Source of the DNA: Pieris napi
Taxonomy: Eukaryota > Arthropoda > Insecta > Lepidoptera > Pieridae
Length of the DNA stretch: 64,000 bases
Assembly: GCF_905475465.1 (NCBI RefSeq)
Contig: NC_062243.1
Span: 12,920,267-12,984,266, forward strand
Direction: 5' to 3'
Positions 9,701 to 18,990 of this stretch are shown one piece after another; position 1 is the stretch's first letter, and every line of letters begins with the position of its first letter. The position numbers and the translations under genes are program-made. Below the pieces are notes generated by a model that saw only the letters and a program-made list of their open reading frames with translations, had not been told where the DNA came from and did no database searches.

Positions 9701-11442
9701 AACTGGAATGATCAATATCAGTGTAAATTGTAAACTCCCTTGATAACTTGAAACACTTAATACTTTCATCGTATCTTTATAGTTTTTACCCTTTTTAAGC
9801 CTACTGAAAATATGTAAAAAAAAATACTAGGTGACACGAACGCAACAAACTGAAGTAATCTTCTAAAGCAGGTTGATAACAAATAAAGTTCAAGCGGATA
9901 CTGCGATTTATTCACGCTGGAATTTAATAATAGGAAAAGAAACCAAACAAACGCCGCCTTCCAAGCCTAGAACGTATTTATATTACACAAGAGTGACTAA
10001 AACAAAGATCTAGGCATTTTTAAATAAGTAGACAAAATAAAATAGCATTAAAGCTACTGCTCACGTTGGGTATATCAATCCTGTATACAGCGCCATCCGT
10101 GCACGCCGCGTAGCAAACACGTTCTTCGAAGCGGCTGTATTCAAGAGCGTAAATTGGTTTCGGCGGAAACTGGATGTTTCGAAGTGTACAAAGAACCACG
10201 CCAGTGCTGCCATGTCGCATCTTAATCGAAAAGTTGTTTACAATACAATATAATACAATAGTAGGTTATAAAAACGATTTTTTTTAAATATAGAGAAATA
10301 ACTCTTTTCAGAGTTATATATTCGTCTGTCACTCGTCAAGCTTAATTTTTTCTTAAACCTAATTATATTTTGTTTGAAAATAACAATCTTCAAAAATCTA
10401 ATTTATTTATTTTATCAATTTACTTAATGTTTAAAGAACTTTATTTCTCATTACAAAAAAAGTATTTTTATTTACATCAGAAACTTAATATAATACGAAC
10501 GAGATACACGTCGCCATCAGCCGTCCTAATTTTAGTCTACTAAGGTCATTCTGATTAAACGAGCTAATATTACGAATTTTAGACGGTAATTGATTAAATA
10601 ATGTATTTCAAAATAACGGTACTAACTGTTTCGGAAGCATTGTGTACCTGTATAGCTCCCGAAGCGTGGCCTACGATAATATAATATCCATTACAAGAGA
10701 ATGTTAAAGATGTGATCGGTCCCATTTCGCTTCCAAACCATCGATTGTATAAAATCTCATTTGGAGTGTTTCTAATAAACTTCTCGTGATTTTCTTTTAC
10801 CCACGAGACATTTTGACGCGCTATAATACGTCTATAGAACATGGGATACCATAATACAGGATTTTTCTCATTTTCGTAATAATTTTCAATGTTTTCACCA
10901 TAATCACGAATTATGTCTTTGTGGTCCGTCATTTTAATAAAGTCATGGCCACGTAGTTTCTACTACAAAACTTTTGATTAGAACATTTTATATTGTTAAA
11001 CTGAAGAACATTGCCTAATGAGTCATGCCTACTCATTAATTATTATAATTAAAATCTTCAGTATTAATACAAAATATAAATTTACAAAGAGATCTACCTG
11101 AACTAGTCCCGTCGAATGTCCAACAAGAAGAAAATCTCCATCTTGTGTGTAGATCATGGAAGTTATAAATCCAAACTCCGAAAGATAATTAATGTTCCGG
11201 AGCCACTCATTCGGGGAGTCTTTAAAAAATCGATCGAAATTTTCTTCGACCCAAGGTAATTCCTCTGACTTTACTTTTCTTTCGACAAAAGAAGGAAACT
11301 GTGACCGGCAACCTTCCAGTTCATTTGCGAGTTGGCGTTTAATTCGGTATCCATATTCTTTAACAAAAACTTCAATGTCAGACTCACTTTCAGATAAGTT
11401 AAAACGACTGTACCTCGATATATTAAAAAGACTTGAAGCCAT
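746..11442 (-). CDS. WD40-repeat protein gene (3' part missing)
   Basis: Spliced minus-strand gene, probably a beta-propeller scaffold protein of unknown partner. From 5' to 3' the exons are one of two first exons (11442-11098 or 10932-10648), then 10220-10065, 9702-9579, 7579-7476, 7090-7043 and 895-746. All borders are GT/AG, and the phases agree at every junction (0, 0, 1, 0, 0), which is strong support. Repeat-like strands are visible: VGHSTGLVQ, ACTDGAVYRID, VGYADSSIKVYD, and ASAAWDNTLR after an H-A-G-Q start typical of a WD blade. The part in the window encodes about 309 aa with the longer first exon. The exon at 7090-7043 could instead start at 7081, because an AG is repeated there. 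I do not recognise the subfamily. The gene leaves the window on the left. It is head to head with armadillo. Confidence 0.72.
1941..2021 (+). repeat. 5' LTR (81 bp)
   Basis: Starts TGTAGCATCT and ends GACGTATCA. It is identical to 6226-6306 along its whole length. It contains AATAAA at about 1978-1983, which would serve as the polyadenylation signal. Confidence 0.93.
2024..2034 (+). other. Primer binding site (tRNA 3' end complement)
   Basis: TGGCGACGAGG begins two bases after the 5' LTR. It starts with the TGG that pairs with a tRNA CCA end. A serine tRNA primer is likely from what is known of mag-type elements. This was not checked against a tRNA set. Confidence 0.65.
2058..6086 (+). CDS. 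Gag-Pol polyprotein of the mag-like element
   Basis: Uninterrupted frame of 1342 aa from ATG 2058. Gag comes first, with two zinc knuckles from C243: CX2CX3HX4C then CX2CX4HX4C. The aspartic protease has the active site D-T-G at 325-327 and a later LIGREWL. Reverse transcriptase follows, with F-L-D-D at 602-605. RNase H includes SVDSS near 748 and TDHQPL. Integrase has an HHCC finger from about 968 and the catalytic triad D1032, D1085, E1121; the last two are 35 residues apart, as expected. The C-terminal tail is serine- and glutamate-rich. Gag and Pol share one frame with no shift site, as in mag-type elements. All key catalytic residues are present, so the enzyme set looks functional. No envelope region is present. 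Confidence 0.95.
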   Translation: MSIGKIESFNLGSKQWPAYIRRVKQFIKLNNISEELKVSMLVTVVGEETYMLMCDLCAPGFPEDSTFDELVKLVTEHLEPQRSEIAERHVFRLRRQKNGESLTDYLQALKHLASSCNFGKCSSCSTLEENLRDQFVSGLANDAMRSRIFAEKKIQYKEAVELALALEAAERHAEVSGSTRASVNEASGTTGGQVSEGLHYARGGGRVGSQQPRTTYIPSAKGAGVAVRSAGGSAGTSGSGVSCWRCGKAHTADKCRFKQYNCDECGRRGHLKVMCKQVRGSDSRQNFVSDESDVELFNLKLSSQGNEPYFIKVFIDSNLIRCEVDTGSRISAISEEMYNRFFCHKVIIRDGIILRSYSGTQIESLGYIEVNVRLGDVEVKSLRLYIIKEGARPLIGREWLRALNIKEIYLNEIAEDSFVHRLSKEFPEVFCNKLGTCKKTIQLQLCDNEPVYVRARPVPLALRARVENELARLEADGSIYRVEYSDFGTPIVPVVKKNGEIRICGDYKITVNPKLKRDFYPLPRIDELFANLRGGEQFTKIDLTHAYEQCLLSEESQPVTAITTHMGTFAYRRTPYGLSCIPEKFQKLMEETLRGVSGCVVFLDDICVTGSNRTEHITNLKAVLERLRSMGLTVKLSKCKFLQDSVKYLGFIINKEGLQPDPDKLQAINNAPTPSNVTQLKSFLGMLNYYGKFIVNLSTLLQPLHNLLKKNSFWDWNSKCEEAFVKAKRSLLSKRVLAHYEEGRELVLSVDSSAYGLGAVLAHRYPGGVERPVSCVSRTLNAAERSYSQLDKEALAIVFGVFKHHQYLFGRRFTLRTDHQPLTYIFGSKGGIPLTAASRLQRWAARLAAYDFTIEFVRSVDNGPADALSRLPLPQEGRFADSVDYLNLVADSSPISYKDIARETERDNFLCKIKRYIFFGWPSDPSCEGEKPYFARKHDFAVEQGCIIYKYRIVVPTNLQKNILDEIHEGHLGINKMKSLARSYVYWATLDCDIETLCRNCGACRSVLDAPPRAQIHPWEFPLHPWHRLHADFAEYGGRRYLIVVDANTKWIEVFSMTNTSASFTIRVFRNIFARFGLPSQLVTDNGPPFCSFEFESYCVSNCIKHTTSAPYRPQGNGAAENVVKTVKKTIKRAVFEGENIDAALDKFLFKYRNCEHATTGISPAVALLGRRLRSRLDAIRPDVAATVREKQERQLAKIPRAQREFEIGETVLARDYRQGGEKWASGKVCKRTGPVSYKVDLGNGIEWRRHADQIISNKNRFSMSRTNTAVVSEQEGNDGLGSEMVEVTTEESDPNKTINKSDDQASQVEPQSTQTLSESPSCSQELSARALRALKRAKNNS
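6216..6225 (+). other. Polypurine tract
   Basis: AGGGGAAAGA directly abuts the 3' LTR, the position where plus-strand DNA synthesis is primed. Confidence 0.75.
6226..6306 (+). repeat. 3' LTR (81 bp)
   Basis: Exact copy of the 5' LTR, placed directly after the purine run at 6216-6225 and directly before the AAAAC target duplication. Confidence 0.93.
6312..7042. other. WD40 gene intron sequence
   Basis: AT-rich intron sequence. A minus-strand open frame at about 6293-6535 overlaps the 3' LTR and has no recognisable domain. I treat it as chance or an old repeat. Confidence 0.4.
7150..7370 (-). mobile_element. tRNA-derived SINE, minus strand
   Basis: Read on the minus strand it has a tRNA-like head with GGTTCGATCCCTGG (B box) and a body ending near CCTATTAGATTGACAAATGA. 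That body is also found in the plus-strand copies at 45358-45664 and 60200-60491. It lies in an intron of the WD40 gene. The family resembles the lepidopteran Metulj-type SINEs, from memory. Confidence 0.75.
7860..8475 (-). pseudogene. R1-type LINE relic (C-terminal part)
   Basis: In the minus frames, fragments read like the C-terminal end of R1-clade ORF2: ADPEGCHRGTRIGYDAYPL, then LTGHGPFRHYLQRFKLRTS followed by CxC. The frame is broken by several stops and shifts, so it is a dead fragment. The GC content is higher than in the surrounding intron. It lies in the WD40 gene intron between 7579 and 9579. The clade call rests on the LTGHG..FxxYLxRF..R pattern only. Confidence 0.55.
10648..10932 (-). 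CDS. WD40 gene, alternative first coding exon B
   Basis: Encodes 95 residues from ATG 10932 to CAG before the donor GTACAC. Upstream in the same frame there is a TAG about 27 bases before the ATG, so this is a true start or a separate first exon, not an internal exon. The end (VGHASGAIQ) matches that of exon A and leaves the same phase 0, so both can join the exon at 10220. Two readings remain: alternative promoters of one gene, or a tandem partial gene duplication in which one copy lost its downstream exons. Confidence 0.55.
11098..11442 (-). CDS. WD40 gene, first coding exon A
   Basis: Encodes 115 residues starting at ATG 11442, and ends at CAG followed by the donor GTAGAT. The frame stays open further upstream, but only with a TTG start. 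The N-terminal part is acidic and serine-rich (SESESD). The exon ends with a first WD blade, FGFITSMIYTQDGDFLLVGHSTGLVQ split at phase 0. It aligns with exon B over W-V-x-E-N-x-x-x-F...S/TPNE...G-x-ITS...L/IVGH.. and ends at the same codon, so the two were made by duplication. It would splice to 10220. Confidence 0.6.
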
Positions 11443-11487
11443 CACACTTTCAGAATAAAGAATGAAAGTAGGCCTAAATGTCTTCAA

Positions 11488-12472
11488 GTTTTGGTTGGGA
11501 TCACAGACAACTAGAGCAATGTTTTTGCAAGCAGCAAATGAAGATAATATTTTAAAAAAAAAACTTTTTTTAAATACATATTAAGTGTGGGAACCGGTGG
11601 CCCGTGGCCCCGTTTTTATCCCAACTTAGCCTTTAATTACTATAATTGCATCTTTACCTAAATTTACCGTTTGGATTTATCTAATCTTCTTCCTGTTTTG
11701 TTCTTCATAAATATAATTTTTTTTAAGGACTACTTTTGTAAGCACTTCGCTATGCTAATATAGTTACAAATATTAGTTCCAGTTTCAGTTTTTTTGAAGT
11801 TGGCTAAAAAACTCTTGTAAACAACGCCACCTACCGATGATTATTAAAACTACAAGTAAAAGTTTAAGACCACAATGTTTACTTATGAAGACAGCGACAT
11901 CGGTTGAGTAGTATGTTAAGCAGAATAACACGCCGGACGATCGAAGAGTACCAGCACTATTTGCGTGACAGGGATAACTATATGAAATTTAATTTGAAAG
12001 AAAGAGAAAGATATATAGCGGAGTTGAGGGCCCGATCACAGACGAAATTTTACGAATAATATGTAACAACGTCGCCATATTGTCATGTCAGGTTTGTAGT
12101 GGTGAAAAGTGATTTGTGAATAATAATTGTGAATGCATTTGGAAAAAACAGCAATTTAAGGCAGGCCTATATTAAAAGTATTGCCTGCGGCTTAAAAACC
12201 TAAGGTATATTATTTTGTTTAAAAGTACGTTCATTTTCTTAGACTATTTCGAAAATTACTTCGCTAATTACTTCGGGTGTGGTATTTAGTTCGTACAAAA
12301 ATGAAACATTTGTTTATATTGTATAAATTGCACATTGTGTAGTTATAATGAGACATATTTGGATCTATAGTTTACATATAAGATTACCATTAAATTTCTT
12401 CTCTATAAATCAATAGTTATGGCCGCTTCGTGAATATTGTTCTTACAAACTATTTAAAGGTTTAATTTTTAG
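11488..12472. promoter_or_regulatory. Divergent promoter region, WD40 gene / armadillo
   Basis: About 1 kb separates the two head-to-head coding starts. It must hold the arm transcription start and any 5' non-coding exon, because the first arm coding exon is entered through an acceptor at 12471-12472 (TTTTTAG). Candidate donors for the leader are AAG/GTATAT near 12205 and CAG/GTTTGT near 12090. I see no clear TATA box. Confidence 0.45.
11913..12059 (+). CDS. Small ORF, 48 aa, unknown
   Basis: ATG 11913 to TAA 12057-12059, with an in-frame TGA upstream. The peptide is strongly charged and looks helical: it begins MLSRITRRTIEEYQHYLRDR and ends ELRARSQTKFYE. It has little of the low-complexity or hydrophobic character expected of a chance AT-rich frame. 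It sits between the divergent WD40 and arm genes, 445 bp before the arm start. It could be a separate microprotein gene, an upstream ORF in an arm 5'UTR exon, or chance. I do not recognise a family. Confidence 0.35.
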   Translation: MLSRITRRTIEEYQHYLRDRDNYMKFNLKERERYIAELRARSQTKFYE

Positions 12473-12503
12473 GCGCAGGGTGCATCATTGCATCCGTTGA
12501 AAC
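12473..12503 (+). other. arm 5'UTR segment of the first coding exon
   Basis: Thirty-one non-coding bases between the acceptor at 12471-12472 and the ATG (AAACATG context). This implies at least one upstream non-coding exon. Confidence 0.6.
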
Positions 12504-15500
12504 ATGAGCTATCAGATACCATCATCACAAAGCCGGACAAGTAAGTTCATCAGTGTTTCAAATCTAATAATTTGAGACCTAGTTCTATTGCAGATATTAA
12601 GTTGAATTAAATATTGTGATAAGTGAGTCATGAACAAGTTTGTGATAACTTTTCCTATCTCCTAATATAGTTCATATTGCTGTATTAAAACCAAATAATA
12701 AGTGTATTTGTTGAATAGAGAACTTACTATTTGTGTTACCTATTGTAAAAAAAATAATTAAAAATTACTGTAAGTTGTTAAAACATTAATAAGTCCTACT
12801 GCTATTACAAACTTATATATGTATAACATGTATATTTTACATTTGAATTTTTGACACAAGTTATGTATCATTTTCATGCATAATTTTTGTTATTGTAGGA
12901 GTCAAAGATAAACATATAACCAAATGCAGGCACTCTCTTCAGCATTTTATAAGCATAGAATTTCATGTAATAAGGATTTTTTAAGTACTTAGTTAGTATT
13001 TAACTGTTGTGTGTGAGTGATTAATATAGTGATACACCATTTACGATACATGAACCAAGTATGAACAAATTTAATTTATAGTTATAGATATTGAACTAAA
13101 AAAAATCATAATCATATTATAACTTATTGATTTATGTCATTCTAATCTTAAGTTTTAGTATCTAATTTCTTCAATAGGCCTATGTCTCATTAGTACATTA
13201 TTTTAAAAATCAATATTGCAGTTTCATAACATCTAAATTAATGTATTTCCAGTGTCGCACAGCAATTATGGTGGATCTGATGTGCCTATGGCCCCAAGTA
13301 AGGAGCAACAGACTCTCATGTGGCAACAGAACTCTTACTTGGTGGATTCTGGTATCAACTCTGGGGCTGCTACTCAGGTATGACTTGTATTTGGAATAGT
13401 AAATGTAGTATTTGTTTATCAGTTCACAAATTTGGTTTACTCTAAATTTAATTTTTATTTTATAAAGTAATTAAAAATTTGTCTTTATTATTATTCATGT
13501 TGTGGGTAAGATTTATGGTGACATTATCTAGTATAATCCATGATCTTTATCATAGTTAGTTTTGTGTGGTCTATAATAATAATCTGCTTTGTATGATATT
13601 CTATTGTCGGTGATTGATCAATTGAAATGTTGTCTATCCTGTATAGTCTGTAAATGACATAAAGGAGCTACTATGAAAATATCAAAGGTGAATAGTTCTC
13701 TAAAATCTAAGCAGTGGGTATTTAAATTTTAATTGTTTCTATATTGCAATCCTATTCAGCTGAAAAATGTAAATTCTTAATAATATCAATTATATATATT
13801 ACAAATAATTATATCATATTAATAATATCTTTGTAACCACTATTCTTCTGAATTAGGTGCCATCACTCACTGGGAAGGAAGATGACGAAATGGAAGGAGA
13901 TCAACTTATGTTTGACTTGGACCAAGGATTTGCACAGGGGTTCACTCAGGAACAAGTTGATGGTAAGATTTGTCGCTAACTATGTGTTAGTATCATGTTG
14001 AAATATTTGGGGTGACCAAGAACAGCATTGTCAAGATATTATACATATGTTACAGATATGAACCAACAGCTATCGCAGACCCGCTCCCAGCGTGTCCGTG
14101 CTGCAATGTTCCCTGAAACGTTGGAAGAGGGTATTGAGATACCTTCGACTCAATTGGACCCAGCTCAACCGACTGCTGTCCAACGTTTATCTGAGCCATC
14201 ACAGATGTTGAAGCATGCTGTGGTTAACTTGATTAACTATCAAGATGATGCTGATTTAGCGACTAGGTAAAACACCATTGGAGGTTTTATATTCTTAAAT
14301 TCTGTATTAAAAAAAGTACAATCTAAATAAATATTATACAAAGAATTATAAACAAAGAAAATATCTGTTTCCACAGAATCAAAATGTGTTTACCTGTCAC
14401 AAATTAAACATTAAATTTTAATGCTGTTCCCATATATTTTTTTCAGAGCAATCCCAGAGTTGATAAAACTCCTTAACGATGAAGATCAGGTGGTCGTGTC
14501 TCAAGCTGCCATGATGGTCCACCAGCTCTCCAAGAAAGAAGCGTCTCGTCACGCCATCATGAACTCTCCACAAATGGTGGCCGCTTTGGTCAGAGCCATT
14601 TCGAACAGCAACGACCTGGAGACCACCAAGGGAGCCGTGGGGACCCTGCACAACTTATCTCACCATCGCCAAGGTCTGCTGGCCATCTTCAAAAGTGGAG
14701 GAATACCGGCTCTGGTGAAGCTTTTGAGCTCGCCGGTGGAATCGGTCCTGTTCTACGCCATCACCACCCTCCACAACTTACTCTTACACCAGGACGGTTC
14801 CAAGATGGCCGTGCGTTTGGCCGGCGGGCTGCAGAAGATGGTCGCTTTGCTTCAGAGGAATAACGTGAAGTTCCTGGCCATCGTGACGGATTGTCTGCAG
14901 ATTCTGGCCTACGGAAACCAGGAGTCGAAGTTGATTATTCTAGCGTCTCAGGGACCCATCGAATTGGTGCGAATCATGCGCTCCTATGACTATGAGAAGC
15001 TGCTGTGGACTACTTCGAGAGTGCTTAAGGTAACTGAGACTTGACTTGCAATATAATGCTAATAATATGCAAACCGAGTGTGAGTGGGAAAGAATAGAAA
15101 AGAAATATAGCAAAATACATAAGATACACAAACTATTGTAATATGTGTTAAAAGTAAAACATTTCTGTTCCAGGTGCTCTCCGTGTGCTCGAGCAACAAG
15201 CCGGCCATAGTGGAGGCCGGAGGCATGCAGGCCTTGGCCATGCACCTGGGCAACCCCAGCGGACGGCTGGTGCAGAACTGTCTTTGGACTTTGAGAAATC
15301 TGTCCGATGCCGCCACTAAGGTATCTGAGAAAAGTCTAGATTATTACTTACTTATTTGTAATAAAATTGTATACTTTCAAAAACGGTGATAGTTTGAGGT
15401 GATATGCTCAGTGTCAATAGTACATGTCTAACGCACACTAAATACCGAATAAAAATGGCTATCGTTGCGGGTGAGTGAGAGAGTACGTGCGAGAGAAAGG

Positions 15501-18500
15501 GAAGCTAGACAGACCGGCGTCGTAACGCGATACGTAACGAAGCGGTTTACTTTCGAAATGAGAGAATAAGTATTGTATAAAGTAATGATCTTTTGCTCCA
15601 TCCAATGTTACAGGTCGACGGACTGGAACAACTGCTGCAAGGCCTGGTGCAAGTGCTGGCTTCCACCGACGTGAACATCGTCACGTGCGCCGCCGGAATC
15701 CTCTCCAATCTGACGTGCAACAACCAGCGCAATAAGGTCGATTTCCCTTTAAATGATGTTCAATGAATAAATCGTGCCGGACGCTAACGAGCCTCGTCCG
15801 GAGCAGGTGACCGTGTGCCAGGCGGGAGGCGTGGACGCGCTGGTGCGCACCGTGGTGTCGGCCGGAGACCGCGAGGAGATCACGGAGCCCGCCGTCTGCG
15901 CGCTTCGCCACCTCACCTCGCGGCACGTGGACAGCGAGATGGCGCAGAATGCCGTGCGCCTGCACTACGGCCTGCCGGTACATTTCTTTAGAATAGTGTA
16001 TTTGATCATTTTCTAGTAGTCAAGTAAGTACTTTAATTATAAAATTAGATGAAATTTATCAATTTTATTTACATATCATTAATTATAGAAACTTTGTTTT
16101 TGAAGGTTTCACTCCTCCCACGTGGGAATCGCACACAAGAGTTTTTTATTTATTGATGGGAGCTCTCGTCGGAGACCGCTCGATACACGAGACCTAAAAA
16201 TTATTTATGGATTCGGTTTAAAAATAGATTCGTCGCCGAATATTTCCAGGTGATAGTGAAGCTCCTGCAGCCGCCTTCCCGTTGGCCCCTGGTGAAGGCC
16301 GTGGTGGGCCTGGTGCGCAACCTGGCCCTCTGCCCCGCCAACCACGCCCCGCTCAGGGAGCACGGGGCCGTGCATCACCTGGTCAGGCTTCTGCTGCGCG
16401 CCTTCAACGACACGCAGAGGGTGAGCCGGGTTATCCTAATTTATACAATTTTATTTTAAAATATACTGTGTTATACTATTATTTTAAATACATTTTTATT
16501 TATTACTTTTCTTATAGTTTGGAAATTTTAATAAATTCATAAAAAAAAATTAACGTAATATCATTATTTATCGCATCATCATTGTACTATCTTTATCACA
16601 ATCAAATCAGATATTGTGAACATATTAACTTATTTGGGAAATGGGAAAGTGAAAAACTGTCTCCTCCGTCTACTTGCTTGATCCACTTTAATGCTGTGAT
16701 GCAACTACTAATATAGATTACGTTAGACTTTTTAAATATTAAATGATTAAGTACAATTTTCTATTACTTGTCTGCCTCCTGAGCTACGGGAAATGATTAA
16801 TGTTTATTATAATCCCTCGAGCAGCAACGGGGCTCGGTGTCGGGCAGCACGGGCCCGGGCAACGCCTACGCTGACGGAGTGCGCATGGAGGAGATCGTGG
16901 AGGGGGCCGTGGGGGCCTTGCACATCTTGGCCCGCGAGGGGCTCAACCGCGCCCTCATCCGGCAACAGAACGTCATCCCCGTCTTCGTGCAGCTGCTCTT
17001 CAACGAGATCGAGAATATACAGGTACCGGGTCGGTCCATATTCATTAGTTTTACGTAATGATTATCAACTAACAAATATTTTCCTCTTCATCAGCGCGTA
17101 GCGGCCGGCGTGCTCTGCGAGTTGGCGGCGGACAAGGAAGGCGCCGAGATGATAGAGGCCGAAGGGGCCACCGCCCCCCTCACGGAGCTGCTGCACTCGC
17201 GGAACGAAGGTGAGCCTCGACCGCGACCGGTCTCCTCGGTCCCTCGTCAGATCTGACCGACTCGATCGTGCATTGCAGGCGTGGCCACGTACGCGGCCGC
17301 CGTGCTGTTCCGCATGTCGGAGGACAAGCCCCACGACTACAAGAAGCGCCTGTCCATGGAGCTGACCAACTCGCTCTTCAGGGACGACCACCAGATGTGG
17401 CCCAACGACCTGACCATGCAGCCCGATCTGCAGGTACGCGTTTCGCTCTTTACGAATCGTTTTAAATTTTTTGCTAATTTATTTATTGTAATCATTTTTG
17501 TTCAGTCACATTTAAATTTTTAATCTCGCGCATACGTGCATCAGTTAGCAACTTATTAATTCCGTAGAATTCTGCTAGACATCATTTTTTGACATGTCAG
17601 AGATGGCAAACCTTTTCGGCCGAGCACATTTTTCAATTTCAACCTGGCCCTCTGCCCCGCGGGGAACGCGATAAAAAAATAAATTATTAACTTTATATAT
17701 AATTAATTTAAAGTGAGTAGATAATGAAAAGTCCCACTCGCAGGACATGCTGGGTCCGGAGCAGGGCTACGAGGGCCTTTACGGGACGAGGCCGTCCTTT
17801 CACCAACAAGGTAACGACTTTCCTCAGTTCTAGTTAATCTTGAACTAACCGGTAGACGAATGGAGATCGACAAAACTATATATTTTTTTACTACTCTATT
17901 TTTAAGTATTAAAATAACTTAAGTATTTAAATTCCATAATATGTTTAACCGTTCAATACTCGTACCTAATATTCAGAATGGTATATAAAAGATAAATTTT
18001 ATTGTAAACTTAAAGCATTTATTATTCAAAATAGGTTCTTCTAAAACTGTCGCGGGAATAAAGTTTTGGAAAAACAGTTTTGTCCGCCTCCCGAAATGAG
18101 TATGAATTGTGTAACTTTATAAATATGTTTCTCTTTACACGCAGCTTAATCCGGGACCTTTTTATCACTAAGCTCAGGTGATGGGAATATTTATTACTAT
18201 TTATTTTAACCATTTTCATATATTTATATTTTAAGTAATATTTTAACTGCAGTTTTGAGTGGCTTAAAATATATTGATTTGTTCGCTAACGCTTAAACTA
18301 ACCGAGTGAAAAGTATTTGTTTATAGTTATGACTTTGTTTTATTTCGTTTAATTATATTAACGTTTTCATCGTTAACGAATCTCTCTCCACGGTGTGATT
18401 TATAAAGCTAATGATAAAATTGTTAAAATGTAAAATTTATTTACATCTTAACAATGAAAAGAGATGTTTTCGTGAAACGGTCGAATTTGTCCCGACTCGT

Positions 18501-18700
18501 CGGACGTATTTGGAACGAATCAACGGCTAATGAACAAAAATGTCTCAGGCTACGACCAGATCCCGATAGACTCGATGCAGGGCTTGGAGATCGGCAGCGG
18601 TTTCGCCATGGAGCTGGACGTCGCCGAGGGCGAAGGGGCCTTCCCCCAGCCCCCGCTGGACAACGCCAACGTGGCCGCCTGGTACGACACCGACCTCTAG
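12504..18700 (+). CDS. arm: Armadillo / beta-catenin
   Basis: Links cadherin to alpha-catenin at adherens junctions and is the transcriptional effector of Wingless/Wnt with TCF. Coding exons: 12504-12540, 13253-13377, 13857-13962, 14056-14266, 14447-15029, 15174-15320, 15614-15736, 15807-15977, 16250-16420, 16825-17022, 17095-17209, 17279-17433, 17744-17810 and 18549-18700. All are GT/AG, and the phases close to 786 codons plus stop. The degron D44-S45-G-I-N-S49 is followed by T53 and S57, the GSK3/CK1 ladder spaced by four. The alpha-catenin-binding helix ([19 protein letters not shown]) follows in exon 4. Armadillo repeats run from about residue 150 to 680. The C-terminus is AAWYDTDL, a PDZ-binding end. 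The tail is shorter than in Drosophila and lacks its glycine-rich stretch. Exon 10 could begin three bases earlier (16822). All key motifs are intact. Confidence 0.98.
17597..17690. repeat. Degraded repeat and exon fragment in arm intron 12
   Basis: The stretch CAGAGATGGCAAACCTTTTC at 17598-17617 resembles a hAT-type terminal repeat, from memory. It is followed at 17640-17660 by 21 bases identical to arm exon 9 (16318-16338). No matching second terminal repeat was found. Confidence 0.4.
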
Positions 18701-18872
18701 GCGGACCCCGACCCCGACCCCCACCCCCGCCGCTCCTCGGTGCTATTTCCCTCGAGACCGCATTCGATCGCCCGAGCCCCGCGCGGCCCCCGTGCGATCG
18801 GAGAATAGGGTAACTAGACGTAACTTTCGTAGGCTTTAATATTAGTTAAGTTCCGCATTTACCGACAGGCGT

Positions 18873-18925
18873 AGACTTCTGTCTGAGGACGCATAAGAGT
18901 CTTATGCGTCCTCAGACAGAAGTCT
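18873..18925. repeat. Perfect 53-bp palindrome in the arm 3'UTR
   Basis: Left arm 18873-18898 and right arm 18900-18925 are exact reverse complements over 26 bp, with one base (G, 18899) between them. In RNA this would be a perfect 26-bp hairpin. Perfect palindromes of this size are rare and unstable. It could be a recent inverted duplication, a small-RNA-like hairpin, or a fold-back error in assembly. Confidence 0.95.
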
Positions 18926-18956
18926 CTCCCTCTTATGATAAGACTGCTCGGCGTGT

Positions 18957-18990
18957 GAGAGGGAGAGCGAGAGAGAGCGAGAGAGAGATG
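18957..18990. repeat. GA-rich microsatellite
   Basis: Imperfect GA/GAGC repeat directly after the palindrome in the arm 3'UTR. On the mRNA it is a purine tract. Confidence 0.8.

Noticed and set aside
18454..18813. 119-codon plus frame at the arm 3' end
   Set aside because: It overlaps the last arm exon in another frame; the arm frame gives the conserved AAWYDTDL end.
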